A stretch of DNA of 50,981 nucleotides. Source: Verrucomicrobiaceae bacterium (GTDB lineage Bacteria > Verrucomicrobiota > Verrucomicrobiia > Verrucomicrobiales > Akkermansiaceae). Numbering within the stretch: position 1 is the stretch's first letter; each line of letters begins with the position of its first letter. Positions 39,950 through 48,784 of this stretch are shown here, in pieces. A program made the position numbers and the translations under genes. The stretch spans positions 1 to 50,981 of the forward strand of contig JAIXPW010000123.1 of assembly GCA_027485995.1 (NCBI GenBank). The letters run 5' to 3'. Under the pieces are notes generated by a model, which was not told the origin of the DNA, searched no databases, and was given only the letters and a program-made list of their open reading frames with translations.

Positions 39950-40767
39950 GGTCTCCAGCATTCATGCGCGGGCTGGTGGCGATCCTTGTGGTGTTCGCCC
40001 AGTGGGTGATCGCCGAACCCGAGCCGAAAGGCATCGGGCTGGAGAGCGACGTCGAGGTCATTCTGGATCGCGGCGACTACCAGCCGAAGCCGATGGACGA
40101 CCGCACCCCGCTGATCCTCCGGCTGGATCAGGTCAGACCGGACGGCAAGGGGCGCTTCGCCTATTCGTTCCATTGCCTTGGCTTCGAGCCCGGCACCTAC
40201 CGGCTGGCCGATTATCTGATCCATCCGGATGGGACTCCCGCGAAGGATCTTGGCGAAACCCCGATCGAGGTGAAATCGATCCTGCCGCCGGATTTCCAGG
40301 GTGAGCTCAACCCGTTTTCCCCAAGCCCCCTTCCAAAACTGGGCGGCTACCGGAACATCCTCACCCTGCTGGCCATCCTGTGGTTGTGCGGGCTGCCTGC
40401 CCTGATCTGGCTTGGCCGGAAGAAGAAGGTCGTGCAGGTCGAGGAACCGCCCGCCCCCGCGCCATCCTATGCCGAGCGCCTGCGTCCGTTCGTCGAGGCC
40501 GCCGCAGCGGGAACCCTCAGCACCTCGGGGCAGGCCGAACTTGAGCGGCTTCTAACAGGTTACTGGCGTGAACGCATCGCCCTCCCGGACCAGCGCATGA
40601 GCGAGGCCCTCGCCGCCTTGAAACAGCACCCGGAAGCAGGAGCCCTGCTGCGGGCGCTCGAACGCTGGCTTCACCAGCCCGGCGGCGCATCGAACTCCGA
40701 GATCGGCAGGCTGCTGGAGCCCTACCGCCGGGAAACATTGAACGGAACCGTGGAGGTGCGCGCGTGA
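39946..40767 (+). CDS. Bat-operon membrane protein of unknown family (DUF4381 position)
   Basis: 273 residues from the ATG at 39946, which overlaps the DUF58 stop. A signal or first membrane helix (GLVAILVVFAQWVIA), then a beta domain of ~100 residues (VEVILDRGDYQPKPMDDRTP LILRLDQV), one transmembrane helix (NILTLLAILWLCGLPALIWL) and a cytoplasmic helical part (YAERLRPFVEAAAAGTLSTS ... LLTGYWRERIALPD). In comparable operons this place is held by a DUF4381-type protein; the helical part fits that idea but the beta domain is extra. GTGA overlap with the next gene. A TCTAACAG copy lies in the LLTG codons. Confidence 0.62.
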   Translation: MRSPAFMRGLVAILVVFAQWVIAEPEPKGIGLESDVEVILDRGDYQPKPMDDRTPLILRLDQVRPDGKGRFAYSFHCLGFEPGTYRLADYLIHPDGTPAKDLGETPIEVKSILPPDFQGELNPFSPSPLPKLGGYRNILTLLAILWLCGLPALIWLGRKKKVVQVEEPPAPAPSYAERLRPFVEAAAAGTLSTSGQAELERLLTGYWRERIALPDQRMSEALAALKQHPEAGALLRALERWLHQPGGASNSEIGRLLEPYRRETLNGTVEVRA

Positions 40768-41687
40768 GCTTCCATCATCCCCAGCTCCTGTGGCTGCTCG
40801 CCCTGCCGGTGCTCTGGGGCTACTGGCAGTGGATCCGTCGAGGTCATCCGGTGGTGATGCCCTTCGACCACGGCCAGCAGGGCAGCGGGAAATGGCTGCG
40901 CTTCCTCACCAATCTCGCCGGCACCCTGCCTGCGCTCCTGCTCGCCGTCGCGGTGCTGATGCTCGCAGGCCCGCGCAAGACCGCCCCTCCCCAGGACGAG
41001 CGGGTGATGAACAACATCCTGCTCTGCCTCGATGTCTCGGGATCGATGAATGCCCCGTTCGGAAAAGGCACCCGCTTCGAGGCCGCCGTCGAATCCGCCC
41101 GCGACTTCTGCAGTTTCCGCAAGGGCGATGCCTTCGGGCTCACGATCTTCGGCTCCGAATACATCCACTGGGTGCCGCCGACACGCGAGCTTTCCGCCAT
41201 CGCGAATGCCACGAAATACATCCGCCCGCAGAACATGCCGCCGTGGATGGGCGGAACGATGATCGCCAACGCCCTCCACGGCTGCAAGGAGCAGTTGGTC
41301 CGGACCGAGCAGGGCGACCGCGCCGTGATCCTGATCACCGATGGCGGCAGCAGTGATTTCCAGAATGGAGGCGACCGTCATGCCGCCGAGGAACTGGCCG
41401 CCGCCAACATCCGGGTCTTCATCATCTCGATCGGCGGAGGCGAGGACGGCATGGGCTCGGAGGGCGTGGAAACGATCGCCGCAGGCACCGGGGGAAAGGT
41501 CTTCCAGGCCGGTGACCGCGCCGCACTCGATGGAGTGTTCCGCGAGATCGACCGCATGCAGAAGGCTCATTTCAAGCAGGTGACCGCCGACTGGGTGGAT
41601 GACTACACCGCGCTTTCGATCATCGGCCTCAGCGCCGCCTCACTCTATCTCCTCTCGCTGCTGGGACTCCGCTACACGCCCTGGTGA
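40764..41687 (+). CDS. batA: von Willebrand factor A membrane protein, BatA-like
   Basis: 307 residues from the GTG at 40764, set by the GTGA overlap. N-terminal membrane anchor typical of BatA (MSFHHPQLLWLLALPVLWGY, then LAGTLPALLLAVAVLMLAG), a vWA domain with an intact MIDAS (LLCLDVSGSMNAPFGKGTRF; VILITDGGSSDF), and a C-terminal membrane helix (ALSIIGLSAASLYLLSLLGL). Such proteins sit in the inner membrane with the metal-binding domain in the periplasm. They are linked to aerotolerance and envelope stress in Bacteroides and Leptospira. One base separates it from the next ATG. Confidence 0.9.
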   Translation: MSFHHPQLLWLLALPVLWGYWQWIRRGHPVVMPFDHGQQGSGKWLRFLTNLAGTLPALLLAVAVLMLAGPRKTAPPQDERVMNNILLCLDVSGSMNAPFGKGTRFEAAVESARDFCSFRKGDAFGLTIFGSEYIHWVPPTRELSAIANATKYIRPQNMPPWMGGTMIANALHGCKEQLVRTEQGDRAVILITDGGSSDFQNGGDRHAAEELAAANIRVFIISIGGGEDGMGSEGVETIAAGTGGKVFQAGDRAALDGVFREIDRMQKAHFKQVTADWVDDYTALSIIGLSAASLYLLSLLGLRYTPW

Positions 41688-41688
41688 C

Positions 41689-42696
41689 ATGACCGCCGAC
41701 TCGCTCCAATCCCTGGCCATCTGGGCCGCCCTCGCCGCCGCCGGACTGGCTGCGCTCGGCGAGTGGCTGCATGCCCGCCGCTGCGCCCGGATCGGCACCC
41801 TGGCCTTCGGTCCGAGCGGAAGGGCGCGACGCTGGACGATCGCCGTGCCCATCCTCCGGGTCCTCGCCCTGACGGCCCTCGCCTGGTCGCTCGTCACCCT
41901 CGTTTCATTCAACAACCTGGTCCGCGAGCGCAACCGCAAGACCCAGACCAATCGTCATCTGATGGTGCTGCTGGACGTCTCGCCCTCGATGCTGCTGAAG
42001 GACGCCGGAGAGCGGAGTGATCAGACGAGGAATGCGCGGGCATCCGCCGTGCTGAAATCCGTGCTCGATCGGGTCCCCGGCGATCACGTGCGGTTTTCCG
42101 CCGCCGGCTTCTACACGGAGACCCGACCGCTGGTGACGGAGTGCGTCGATCGCGAGCTGATCCTCCACCTCGCCGGCGGCACGCCATTTCACATCACCTA
42201 CCGACCGGGAAAAACCGACCTGCTGAAATGCCTCAATCAGGCCGGAGAGCTCATGAAGGACTGGGAACGGAAGTCCACCACCCTGCTGGTCATCTCGGAC
42301 GGCGACAGCGTGGCCCCCACCGGTCTCAAGCCAATGCCCTCCTCTGTCTCCCAGGTCATCTTCGCCGGCGTCGGCGATTCGGCCCGAGGCACCTTCATCG
42401 ATGGCCATCTTTCCCGCCAGGACACCGCCACGCTGTCCCAGCTTTCCAGACGGCTCGGCGGCAGCTTTTTCGACTGCAACGTCCGCCAGATCCCCAGCGA
42501 CGCCCTTGCGAAACTCAACGCCGAAGAACCCGGCGCCGCCAAGTGGAAGACCGACCGTCGCGTGCTCGCCCTGATCCTGCTCGCCTCCTCCACCTTCCTG
42601 CTCTGTCTGCTGCCCTTGCTGCTTGAAACTCTCGGCAGCGTCAGGCGGCCACGCCGCTCCAATCCATCATCCCTCACTCCAAGTCGCGTCCCATGA
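41689..42696 (+). CDS. von Willebrand factor A membrane protein, BatB-like
   Basis: 335 residues from the ATG at 41689. Two N-terminal membrane segments (LAIWAALAAAGLAALGEWLH and IAVPILRVLALTALAWSLVT), a vWA domain whose MIDAS reads LMVLLDVSPSMLLKDAGERS (D-x-S-x-S intact) with LLVISDGDSVAPTG, and a C-terminal helix (LALILLASSTFLLCLLPLLL). Together with the preceding gene it gives the vWA pair seen in Bat operons. Its stop overlaps the next ATG (ATGA, 42693-42696). Confidence 0.88.
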   Translation: MTADSLQSLAIWAALAAAGLAALGEWLHARRCARIGTLAFGPSGRARRWTIAVPILRVLALTALAWSLVTLVSFNNLVRERNRKTQTNRHLMVLLDVSPSMLLKDAGERSDQTRNARASAVLKSVLDRVPGDHVRFSAAGFYTETRPLVTECVDRELILHLAGGTPFHITYRPGKTDLLKCLNQAGELMKDWERKSTTLLVISDGDSVAPTGLKPMPSSVSQVIFAGVGDSARGTFIDGHLSRQDTATLSQLSRRLGGSFFDCNVRQIPSDALAKLNAEEPGAAKWKTDRRVLALILLASSTFLLCLLPLLLETLGSVRRPRRSNPSSLTPSRVP

Positions 42697-43424
42697 GAAG
42701 ATATCTTGTTCTCGCCTGGCTGCTCCTGCCACTTCCGGTCGTTGTGCTGCACTACGGCAGAGGCCAGCAATGGCTCGCCCGCGATCAGGCCGATGGTTTC
42801 ATCAAACAGGCCCGGACCGCCGAGCAAGCGGGTGATTGGAAACTGGCCGACGAATGTTATCGCGAGGCCGACAAGGCGATCGGCAAACAGGACCCCGAAA
42901 TGAACCTGCGGCTCGATCTCGCCCGCGTCCGCACCAGTTTTCACCTCGGCGAGGCGGTCGCCGCGATCGATGGCGTTGACCGACTGCTCGACGATGTCGC
43001 GATGACTGTGATGCCGCGCGAGTTCCAGAACGAGGCCCGAGCGCTGGCTGGTCGCATCCATTATTACGCCGGCTGGGTCATGCGGCTGGAAGGGGCCAAG
43101 CGCGAGCTCTGGATGGAAGAGGCCGAGCTATCCCGACAGAACTACCGACTGCTTTCCGAGCAATCCGCCGCCCAGACCGGAGAGGCCGCCGGAAAGCAAC
43201 GCGAGGACCTCGAAGCCGCCGTCCAGCTCCAGCGGCTCAGCCTCACTGAACTCATGGCACGCCCGCTTCCCAAGGAAGGCCGCTGCATGAGCGATCAGGG
43301 CCTCAGCGAGCAGATGGCCAAGCGCCGTGGCGAACGCGGCAAGAAACCCGGCAAGGGCGAGGGCGACGGCCCACCCGCCAACGGTGCCGGCACCCAGCGA
43401 TTCGAACCCGGCTCAGGCTCCTGA
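42693..43424 (+). CDS. Membrane-anchored TPR-like protein (BatC position)
   Basis: 243 residues. One N-terminal membrane helix (RYLVLAWLLLPLPVVVLHYG), TPR-like helices (FIKQARTAEQAGDWKLADEC, ARVRTSFHLGEAVAAIDGVD, RIHYYAGWVMRLEGAKREL) and a low-complexity basic tail (KKPGKGEGDGPPANGAG). In Bat operons a TPR protein (BatC or BatE) follows the two vWA genes, and this matches by position and build, not by clear sequence family. It probably scaffolds the vWA proteins in the periplasm. The ATG overlaps the preceding stop. Confidence 0.7.
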   Translation: MRRYLVLAWLLLPLPVVVLHYGRGQQWLARDQADGFIKQARTAEQAGDWKLADECYREADKAIGKQDPEMNLRLDLARVRTSFHLGEAVAAIDGVDRLLDDVAMTVMPREFQNEARALAGRIHYYAGWVMRLEGAKRELWMEEAELSRQNYRLLSEQSAAQTGEAAGKQREDLEAAVQLQRLSLTELMARPLPKEGRCMSDQGLSEQMAKRRGERGKKPGKGEGDGPPANGAGTQRFEPGSGS

Positions 43425-43446
43425 AACGACCTATCTCCAGACTCCC

Positions 43447-46400
43447 ATGAACTCCTCATTCCGCCGCCCGACCACCCCAGGCATCGCTTTCCTCACCCTC
43501 CTGCTGATGGCCACCATCGGCCAGGCCCAGGTGGTCAGGATTGTGCCCGCCGGGGACCTACGCCCCGCTGGCGAAGCCCCTGCCTCGCCCCCGAAGGAGG
43601 GTGAAGCCGCTCCGAAAGAAGGCGCGGAGGCTCCTCAGGATCTCGGCAAGGCGCTCCGCGCGATGAAGTTCGATCGTTCTGGGGATGCCCTGCTCGCCGC
43701 CACCCGCGCCCAGCGGAAAGGCACGCCGCCGACCCCGGTCGAGGAGTTCAGCATGTCGGTCATGCTCGGCGACTGGTCCGCGGTCGGGAAAGCCCTGGCC
43801 GCCCTCCCGCCCGAGGACGCGATGGCCGCTTACTCCAATCTCCTCAGCTCCCTTGCCGAGCAGTCGGTCTCCGTGGGCTCGGTGTTGAAAACTCCCGAAT
43901 CCAACGAGGACGAGGATCCCAACGAGCGGATGATGCGCCTCCAGAAAGAGCGTGAGGAACAGAAACGGAAACCCGCTCCCGTGTTGAGCGAGGACTTCTA
44001 CGCCATCGTGAATGCCTGCCCCGGCAGCCTGCGCGAGGAGAATGTCCCCGCCCTCACCAAGCTCGCCCAGACCGCCCTCGGCGAAGGCGGACGGACCACG
44101 TTGGTCGAGCGCATGAAGACCGATTGGAAAGGCCTCGGCGGCACCTCGGCGGACGGCCGGAAGCTCGCCGCCCGCCTGCTTTCCTCACTCGGCTGGATCC
44201 GCGATGCCGCCCCCTTCCTGCCGCTCGATCCCTCAGAATGGGACTCGGCCGACACCACCCAGCTGGTCTTTGCCATGGAATTTTTCACCCAGTCCGGCAT
44301 CGCCGATCGCGACGAACGCCAGTTGCAGAAGGCTGCCGACATTTCCGCCCGGCTGATGAAGACCGCGCGCTTTGGAAACTACACCCGCCCCCAGTTCCGC
44401 CTCGCCATGGACCGGCTGGTCCAGCTCCTGCCCGCACTCGAACCCGCCGAGGCGCAGAAGCTCATCCGCGAACAACTCTTCAATCAAACCGCCACCCTCT
44501 CCGATCTGATCAGCATCATCGGCGAACTCGGCCAGACCGCCGCCAAGGGCACGGATCTCCCGGCCCGGAGCGCCAGCCTCGGCACCCAGCATCTCATCCT
44601 CGAGGCCCTCACCGGAAAGGAAGACCAGATCCCGCCCAACGTGGCCGTGCTGGTGATGAACTGGCTCAACGAAGCCGAAGCCAGCTACCGCGCCGGCGGT
44701 GTCGTCGCCACCGAGATGTCCCAGGCCGAACGCATGATGCTGCGACGCTACGGCATGGGCGGACAGGACAAGGCCCCCTCCCTTTCCACCGACCAGATCC
44801 TCTCCACTGCCCCGCCCCAGGCCCTCCTGCAGCGTCTCAATCCCGGACTCGCCCAGCGCGTCCAGCTCACCCTGGTGAAGGTCGGCGTCCTGCGCCCCGA
44901 TGAGGTCGATCTCTCCCTGCTGCGCGACTACGTGAAAAAGTATCCCGGCCTCGAACGCGAGGTCTGCCAGGACGTTCTCTCCGGCTGGATCTCCAAACGA
45001 ACCAAGCCGGCCGAAAGCGAGCAGGTGAAGCAGATGCGGGCCTATGGCATGTATGTCCCACCCCAGCTCCTCCAGCAGGGCTCCGGCATCCCGCTCACCC
45101 GCCTGCGGCAGAATCAAAACATCGAGCATTTCAAGAACCTCCTCACCGAGCTTCGCGGCATCTCGCCGCAGCCCCTCGATCCCACCCTCATCGTCGAAGC
45201 CTTCATGACCCTCCACAGCGGGGCGGAGGTCTATCGCATGGAGGACATCGAGGCCATCTTCGGCCCGCCGGAAAAGATGGTCCGCAAGGAACTCCTCAGC
45301 CTCCTCGACGGCATGCGCGGTCGCCTCAGCCAGGAATGGCGCGATCCCAAGACCCAGCAGCAGGCCGCCACGAAGCGCACCGAACAGGAAGCCAAGGACG
45401 AGGTCTCGCGCGGCTACCGCACCGCCCTCGAACTCGCCAAGCGCGGGATTCTAACAGAAGACGCCGACTGGTCCTCCTTCATCACCCGCGGCCAGCTCTT
45501 CTACGATGCCTCCCAGTATGAACTGGAGCGCCAGGTGAAGCTCACCGACTACGTCAGCCTGCGCGACGAGGCCTTTTCCAGTTTCCGCAAGGCCACCGAA
45601 CTCTACGCCTCACGCATCCCATCGATGCCTCATGGCCAATGGACCATCGAGCCCTATCAAGCCTGGTTCCTCGTCATGCTCGGAGCCAGTGATCTCGCCC
45701 AGCTCACCAGCAACACCGCCCGCATCGATCCGGGACTGAAGTCGATCGGCGATTCCATGCGCGCACTGCCCAATGGCGCGGGAGAGAAGCACGTGGAAAT
45801 GTTCGCCAACATGCTCGGTCAGTTGTTCCCGCGCGTGCCGGCCAATGTCCGCCAGCTCTTCCTCAGTTCCGGCCTTGCCATCGTGGGTGCGGACAATCCC
45901 GCCGCCGCAGCCGCCACCCGCTCGCTCGACTACTACAAGGAGCTTCTCAATGAAATCCAGCTCCGCGTGAAGGTCGATGGCCCCTCCAAGGTCGGCCACC
46001 GCCAGCCCTTCGGAGCCGTCATCACCCTTGAAACCTCGCGCCAGCTCCTCCGCGAGAGCGGCGGCTTCAGCAAGTATCTCCAGAACCAGTCCAACCAGCA
46101 GCAGATGATGATGGGCGGCGGTGGCGGAAATTCAAAGAACCTGCGCGACGATTTCACCCGCAACCTCCACGCCGCCCTCGACGAAACCTTCGAGGTCGTT
46201 TCGATCACCTTCCACGATCCGGCCGTGAAGACCATCGACCTCCCCCGCGAGGGCTGGGTGGAAACCCCGATGGCCTACGTGGTGCTCCGCGCCAAAAACG
46301 CCGCCGTTGACCGCATCCCCTCGATGCAGCTCGACATGGACTTCGTGGACCAGCCCGGACAGGTCGTGCTGCCGGTGATGTCCCAGGTCGAGCCGATCGA

Positions 46401-47169
46401 TGCCCGGGATGACTTGGTTGACATCCGCCCCTGCGCGGCCCTCGCCCTCAACCTGACGATGGACGAGCGCGAATGGAAAGAAGGCAAGGTCGTCGTCGAG
46501 ATCCAGGCCCGCGGCCAGGGAGTGATCCCGGATCTCGACAGGCTCTTCGAAACAACCCGCGAGGGCTTCGATCTGGAAAGCGTCGATGGCAACCTCTCGG
46601 TCTCCGAGTTCGTCAGCGATGGCAAACAGCGCCTGCCCCAGGCCGACCGCAACTGGCAGCTCACCTACCGTCGCAAGGCCGACCTCAAGGGCGATGTGAA
46701 ATTTCCATTCCCAACCCTCAAGCCCGGCGTCACCCCGGCCTCGATCGAGTTCAAGCATTACCAGGACGCCGACCTCGTCACCGTAAACGCCGCCCAGGCA
46801 GCCGCCGGAGTGCCACTCGAAAACCCCTTCGGAAATGGCGTTCGCAACACCGTCCTTTTCGTCCTGCTGATCGCCGTCCTCGCAGCAGGGATCGTCGTCG
46901 TCCGTCGGAAAAAGTCCGCAAGTACCGCATCCGCCTTGGATCTAACAGCTCCTGCGGATCCCACGCCGTTCTCGACCGTCGCCTTCCTGCGCCGCATCCG
47001 CGCCACTCATGATCAGGTCATGTCAGACAGCGAGAAGGCCGCACTGAACAAGCAGATCGCCGAGATCGAAGCCGCCTGCTTCAGCCGTGAACCCGCCAAG
47101 AGCATGGACTTCCAAAGCCTCATCAAGAAGTGGCTGGAAGTGGCCCACCGACCGGTTGGGACTGCTTGA
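43447..47169 (+). CDS. Very large secreted, membrane-anchored protein closing the Bat-like operon
   Basis: 1240 residues from the ATG at 43447; the frame is open to 43327 through the previous gene. Signal peptide (PGIAFLTLLLMATIGQAQ), a Pro/Glu linker, then about 800 residues of mostly helical repeat-like sequence (ALRAMKFDRSGDALLAATRA, LTKLAQTALGEGGRTTLVER). Next comes a beta-rich region (GPSKVGHRQPFGAVITLETS, SMQLDMDFVDQPGQVVLPVM), a membrane helix near the C terminus (TVLFVLLIAVLAAGIVVVRR) and a ~100-residue cytoplasmic tail. BatD proteins have a similar signal/beta/one-helix layout, but this protein is over twice as long and no family is recognised. It starts 22 bases after the TPR gene. 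Two TCTAACAG copies fall inside it. Confidence 0.75.
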   Translation: MNSSFRRPTTPGIAFLTLLLMATIGQAQVVRIVPAGDLRPAGEAPASPPKEGEAAPKEGAEAPQDLGKALRAMKFDRSGDALLAATRAQRKGTPPTPVEEFSMSVMLGDWSAVGKALAALPPEDAMAAYSNLLSSLAEQSVSVGSVLKTPESNEDEDPNERMMRLQKEREEQKRKPAPVLSEDFYAIVNACPGSLREENVPALTKLAQTALGEGGRTTLVERMKTDWKGLGGTSADGRKLAARLLSSLGWIRDAAPFLPLDPSEWDSADTTQLVFAMEFFTQSGIADRDERQLQKAADISARLMKTARFGNYTRPQFRLAMDRLVQLLPALEPAEAQKLIREQLFNQTATLSDLISIIGELGQTAAKGTDLPARSASLGTQHLILEALTGKEDQIPPNVAVLVMNWLNEAEASYRAGGVVATEMSQAERMMLRRYGMGGQDKAPSLSTDQILSTAPPQALLQRLNPGLAQRVQLTLVKVGVLRPDEVDLSLLRDYVKKYPGLEREVCQDVLSGWISKRTKPAESEQVKQMRAYGMYVPPQLLQQGSGIPLTRLRQNQNIEHFKNLLTELRGISPQPLDPTLIVEAFMTLHSGAEVYRMEDIEAIFGPPEKMVRKELLSLLDGMRGRLSQEWRDPKTQQQAATKRTEQEAKDEVSRGYRTALELAKRGILTEDADWSSFITRGQLFYDASQYELERQVKLTDYVSLRDEAFSSFRKATELYASRIPSMPHGQWTIEPYQAWFLVMLGASDLAQLTSNTARIDPGLKSIGDSMRALPNGAGEKHVEMFANMLGQLFPRVPANVRQLFLSSGLAIVGADNPAAAAATRSLDYYKELLNEIQLRVKVDGPSKVGHRQPFGAVITLETSRQLLRESGGFSKYLQNQSNQQQMMMGGGGGNSKNLRDDFTRNLHAALDETFEVVSITFHDPAVKTIDLPREGWVETPMAYVVLRAKNAAVDRIPSMQLDMDFVDQPGQVVLPVMSQVEPIDARDDLVDIRPCAALALNLTMDEREWKEGKVVVEIQARGQGVIPDLDRLFETTREGFDLESVDGNLSVSEFVSDGKQRLPQADRNWQLTYRRKADLKGDVKFPFPTLKPGVTPASIEFKHYQDADLVTVNAAQAAAGVPLENPFGNGVRNTVLFVLLIAVLAAGIVVVRRKKSASTASALDLTAPADPTPFSTVAFLRRIRATHDQVMSDSEKAALNKQIAEIEAACFSREPAKSMDFQSLIKKWLEVAHRPVGTA

Positions 47170-47285
47170 GGAACTCCAGGAGATGAATCGTTTGCCGCGA
47201 GAGGAAGAACCAAGCGGCCTCTAAAACATTTCCGCAAAGGCGGGGTTTGGTTTTTGCCGGGTTTCGACAATACCCGTCGAACCCC

Positions 47286-47822
47286 GTGCCCGAAAACCTT
47301 CCGCCACCTGATCCCCAGCTCGCCTTCACCCGGCTCTTCGTTGCGAACCAGGCGGCTCTCCATGGCTTTCTGGTTTCCCTCGTCCATGACCTCCATGCCG
47401 CCGACGACCTGCTTCAGGAACTGGCCGGACGCCTGTGGGTGAAATTCGACAGCTATGACCCCGGCCGTCCCTTCGTCGCATGGGGCATCGGCTTCGCCCG
47501 CCTCGTCGCCATGGAATGGAGACGCAAGCAGCAACGCCTGCCGTTGGCTCTCGACGAGGCCACGCTCGACCAACTGGCCAATCAGGCCGCCGACCAGGCC
47601 GGGCAGCAGGATGAACGACGCGAGGCCCTCCACGAGTGCCTCAAGTCGCTGACCCAGCACCAGCGCCAGGCCCTCCACCTCCGTTACCAGGAGGAACTCT
47701 CCGTTGCCGCGATCGCCCGCTCGTGGAAACGCACCGAAATGGCCGTCTACAAGGTCTTGAAACATGCCCACCGCAGCCTGTTGGACTGCATGAACCGCGC
47801 TCTCTCGCATCCGCAATCATGA
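47286..47822 (+). CDS. ECF-type RNA polymerase sigma factor
   Basis: 178 residues from the GTG at 47286 (MPENLPPPDPQLAFTRLFVA). Region 2 reads FVANQAALHGFLVSLVHDLH AADDLLQELAGRLWVKFDSY and region 4 reads ECLKSLTQHQRQALHLRYQE, then LSVAAIARSWKRTEMAVYKV, a helix-turn-helix that binds the -35 element. It belongs to the planctomycete/verrucomicrobial group of ECF factors. Its stop overlaps the next start as ATGA (47819-47822), so the membrane protein encoded next is probably its regulator. A 116-base gap separates it from the Bat-like operon. Confidence 0.92.
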   Translation: MPENLPPPDPQLAFTRLFVANQAALHGFLVSLVHDLHAADDLLQELAGRLWVKFDSYDPGRPFVAWGIGFARLVAMEWRRKQQRLPLALDEATLDQLANQAADQAGQQDERREALHECLKSLTQHQRQALHLRYQEELSVAAIARSWKRTEMAVYKVLKHAHRSLLDCMNRALSHPQS

Positions 47823-48784
47823 ACGCGGAACGCAGCGATCCCGCAGTCGATGAACTCGCCCCGCTCCTGCTTCACGGAGCGGCCGACGACACCCAGCGCG
47901 CGACCCTCGCCCAACTGCTCACCGCCTCATCCGGAAACCGCCGCCGTTTCCTGGAGCACACCGCTCTCCACAGCCAGCTCGCCCAAGCCGCCAAGGCCGG
48001 ACAATTCTCCGGCAACCCGGCCGAATTCTTCCATGCCCTGGAAACACCGCCGGTCGCGCGACCTCGGCGTATTCTCAAGTTCTGGCTGCCCGCTGCCGCC
48101 GCCGTGATCGCCGCGTGTCTGGTCGCCATCCCGCTGCTGCCCGCCTCCGCCTCGGCTGCCCTTGATCGGGTGATCGTCGCCGCCAAAAGCTCTCCGGACC
48201 GCTGCTACCAGATCGAGGTGCTCGAGCCAGCCGATCCCGAGACCACCGAGGCCCGCGCCGACCGGGGACGCTTTCCTGCCACCAACCATCTCGAGGGTGC
48301 CACACTCTGGTTGCGCAGCCCCGGACAGTTCGTCCTCCGCCAGACCCTGCCAAACGGCGAAACACGCTTCGTCGGCAGCGATGGCAATGAAAGCTGGAGT
48401 CGGCGCGGCCAGGGAACGTCGCGCGTCAGCGACGACCCCGAGCGCTTCGGCGGCGGACTTGTCGCCAAGCGTCGGGAGATCGGCTTCCTCGACCTCGACC
48501 GCCAGCTCGACGAACTCAAGCCGCTCTATCAGATCGAGTGGCTGGACCGTTCAAACCATGATCTCTGGAAACTCCGCGGAACCCGCCGATCCGCCGATCA
48601 GGGAGGTGCCCGGGAAATCGAGCTCTGGTTCTCCCCGAACAGCGGGTTGCTCCAGCGCATGGTCCTCCGCCAGCTCCCGCGCGGCAACGGTGGCCCGCGC
48701 AGCATCGCCCTCGAACTCCAGAGCACAGCCCCCCTTCCGGACGATTTCTTCAACTCCACCCATCCTCACACCACCTCTCCATGA
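47819..48784 (+). CDS. Anti-sigma (FecR-like) single-pass membrane protein
   Basis: 321 residues from the ATG at 47819. The cytoplasmic N-terminal 85 residues match the anti-sigma part of such pairs (VDELAPLLLHGAADDTQRAT LAQLLTASSGNRRRFLEHTA), followed by one membrane helix (WLPAAAAVIAACLVAIPLLP) and a periplasmic beta-rich domain (CYQIEVLEPADPETTEARAD, GATLWLRSPGQFVLRQTLPN) that may sense an outside signal. Its stop overlaps the sulfatase start (ATGA, 48781-48784). The order sigma, anti-sigma, sulfatase suggests glycan-responsive control (inference). Confidence 0.75.
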   Translation: MNAERSDPAVDELAPLLLHGAADDTQRATLAQLLTASSGNRRRFLEHTALHSQLAQAAKAGQFSGNPAEFFHALETPPVARPRRILKFWLPAAAAVIAACLVAIPLLPASASAALDRVIVAAKSSPDRCYQIEVLEPADPETTEARADRGRFPATNHLEGATLWLRSPGQFVLRQTLPNGETRFVGSDGNESWSRRGQGTSRVSDDPERFGGGLVAKRREIGFLDLDRQLDELKPLYQIEWLDRSNHDLWKLRGTRRSADQGGAREIELWFSPNSGLLQRMVLRQLPRGNGGPRSIALELQSTAPLPDDFFNSTHPHTTSP

